NCBI GenBank assembly: GCA_902619055.1
Contig: CACNCW010000041.1
Span: forward strand, 1 to 6,546
Direction of reading: 5' to 3'
DNA length: 6,546 nt
Source: an uncultured Alphaproteobacteria bacterium
Lineage (GTDB): Bacteria; Pseudomonadota; Alphaproteobacteria; HIMB59; GCA-002718135
Shown: positions 5,976-6,546 of the stretch, piece after piece
How positions within the stretch are numbered: the first letter of the stretch is position 1
Layout of the letters: each line of letters opens with the position of its first letter
Position numbers and translations under genes: made by a program
Notes under the pieces: generated by a model
The model's input: the letters and a program-made list of their open reading frames with translations, nothing else
Told to the model about the DNA's origin: nothing
Database searches by the model: none

Positions 5976-6546
5976 TGTTTAATGTTATTGATCAATACAA
6001 TAGTTTTGTTGAAAATAATTTTATTAAAAAAAATAAAGATCAAATTGAATTTTTAAAACAAGCAGATAATGTATGGTCATCTTTTAGTAAAACAAAGTTA
6101 TTTTTTAAGGATAAAATTTTCGAAGGAATTTATCTTTATGGTCAAGTTGGAACAGGAAAAACATTTTTATTAAATTTATTTTATCAAAATACTAAGATTG
6201 GAAAAAAAATTCATTTTAATAACTTAATGAATGAAATCCATGAACAAGTTAAAAAATCAGAAAATAAAGAACTTGCAATCGAAAACTATGTAAAAAATCT
6301 AAGTAGAGATTACAAAATAATATTTATTGATGAATTACATATTTTTAATATTGTTGACGCACTAATAATAAAAAAAATATTTAATTATTTTTCTAAATAT
6401 AAAATATTTGTATTACTGTCGTCAAATTTTCATCCAGATAATTTATATAAAGATGGTTTGCAGAGAAATGACTTTCTGCCATTTATTGATTTAGTTAAAA
6501 AAAATTTTTTTCTTTATGATATTAGTATTAAAACTGATTTTCGTCG
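5975..6546 (+). CDS. zapE: ZapE/AFG1-like ATPase, N-terminal part (partial)
   Basis: About 190 codons are visible and the frame is open at the window end. The family is an AAA-type ATPase: bacterial ZapE acts at the cell division ring in E. coli, and mitochondrial AFG1/LACE1 is involved in protein quality control. Walker A is GQVGTGKT (residues 56-63) within GIYLYG; the ADP-site motif HFNNLMNEIHE (80-90) matches the usual HFhxFMxxvH. Walker B is IIFIDE (115-120), followed by LHIFNIVDAL, corresponding to FxVxDIxDAM. SSNFHPDNLYKDGLQR (149-164) is the family's TSNxxPxxLYxxGLxR sensor and arginine-finger region, then FLPFIDL (167-173). Oddities are Leu121 in place of the Phe of the DEF motif and a short N-terminus before Walker A, which may reflect genome streamlining. 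The start overlaps the stop of the small gene by one base. Confidence 0.93.
   Translation, partial: MFNVIDQYNSFVENNFIKKNKDQIEFLKQADNVWSSFSKTKLFFKDKIFEGIYLYGQVGTGKTFLLNLFYQNTKIGKKIHFNNLMNEIHEQVKKSENKELAIENYVKNLSRDYKIIFIDELHIFNIVDALIIKKIFNYFSKYKIFVLLSSNFHPDNLYKDGLQRNDFLPFIDLVKKNFFLYDISIKTDFR

Noticed and set aside
5819..6043. A 74-codon open frame on the minus strand, rich in Phe, Leu and Ile
   Set aside because: It lies opposite the small-protein gene and the start of the ZapE-like gene. Its Phe/Leu-rich content is simply the complement of the lysine-rich plus-strand coding sequence, and no family motif is present.
1..6546. Search by eye for CRISPR arrays, insertion sequences, phage or toxin-antitoxin genes, riboswitches and strong hairpin-plus-T terminators
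   Set aside because: Nothing convincing was found: no spaced repeats or transposase and phage motifs, and the spacers between genes are too short (0-30 bases) to hold a riboswitch or a separate terminator.

Overview
The window is AT-rich (roughly 30% GC by eye) and extremely gene-dense. Eight protein genes, two of them cut by the window edges, and one tRNA gene leave only about 60 non-coding bases, and neighbouring genes abut or overlap by 1-4 bases. Shine-Dalgarno-like sequences are mostly absent. Together with a leuD-leuB-asd run and a ZapE-type ATPase, this suggests a streamlined marine alphaproteobacterium of the Pelagibacterales/SAR11 kind. That placement rests on composition, gene content and style, not on a search.

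Left part, plus strand (1-2353): the end of leuD, then leuB and asd with 6 and 0 bases between them. This looks like one operon for leucine biosynthesis (LeuD and LeuB) and the aspartate-semialdehyde branch point (Asd) that feeds lysine, threonine, methionine and diaminopimelate.

Middle, minus strand (2355-3939, possibly to 3969): read from right to left, a DUF924 protein, a nucleoside hydrolase-family protein with an unusual metal-site loop, and a tRNA-Arg with anticodon UCG. The tRNA ends one base from the asd stop codon, so the two transcripts converge with no room for a separate terminator.

Right part, plus strand (3970-6546): a family 5 uracil-DNA glycosylase, a 12-helix major facilitator transporter, a 46-residue charged small protein overlapping its neighbours by ATGA and TAATG junctions, and the N-terminal part of a ZapE/AFG1-like ATPase that runs off the end. 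The two middle groups diverge from a spacer of at most about 30 bases, so their promoters must be very short or lie inside coding sequence.

Most of the window is ordinary housekeeping. I see no mobile element, CRISPR array, phage gene or clearly new system. The points that most deserve a second look are the altered Asp cluster in the nucleoside hydrolase, the crowded tRNA-Arg(UCG), and the small protein coupled between the transporter and ZapE.
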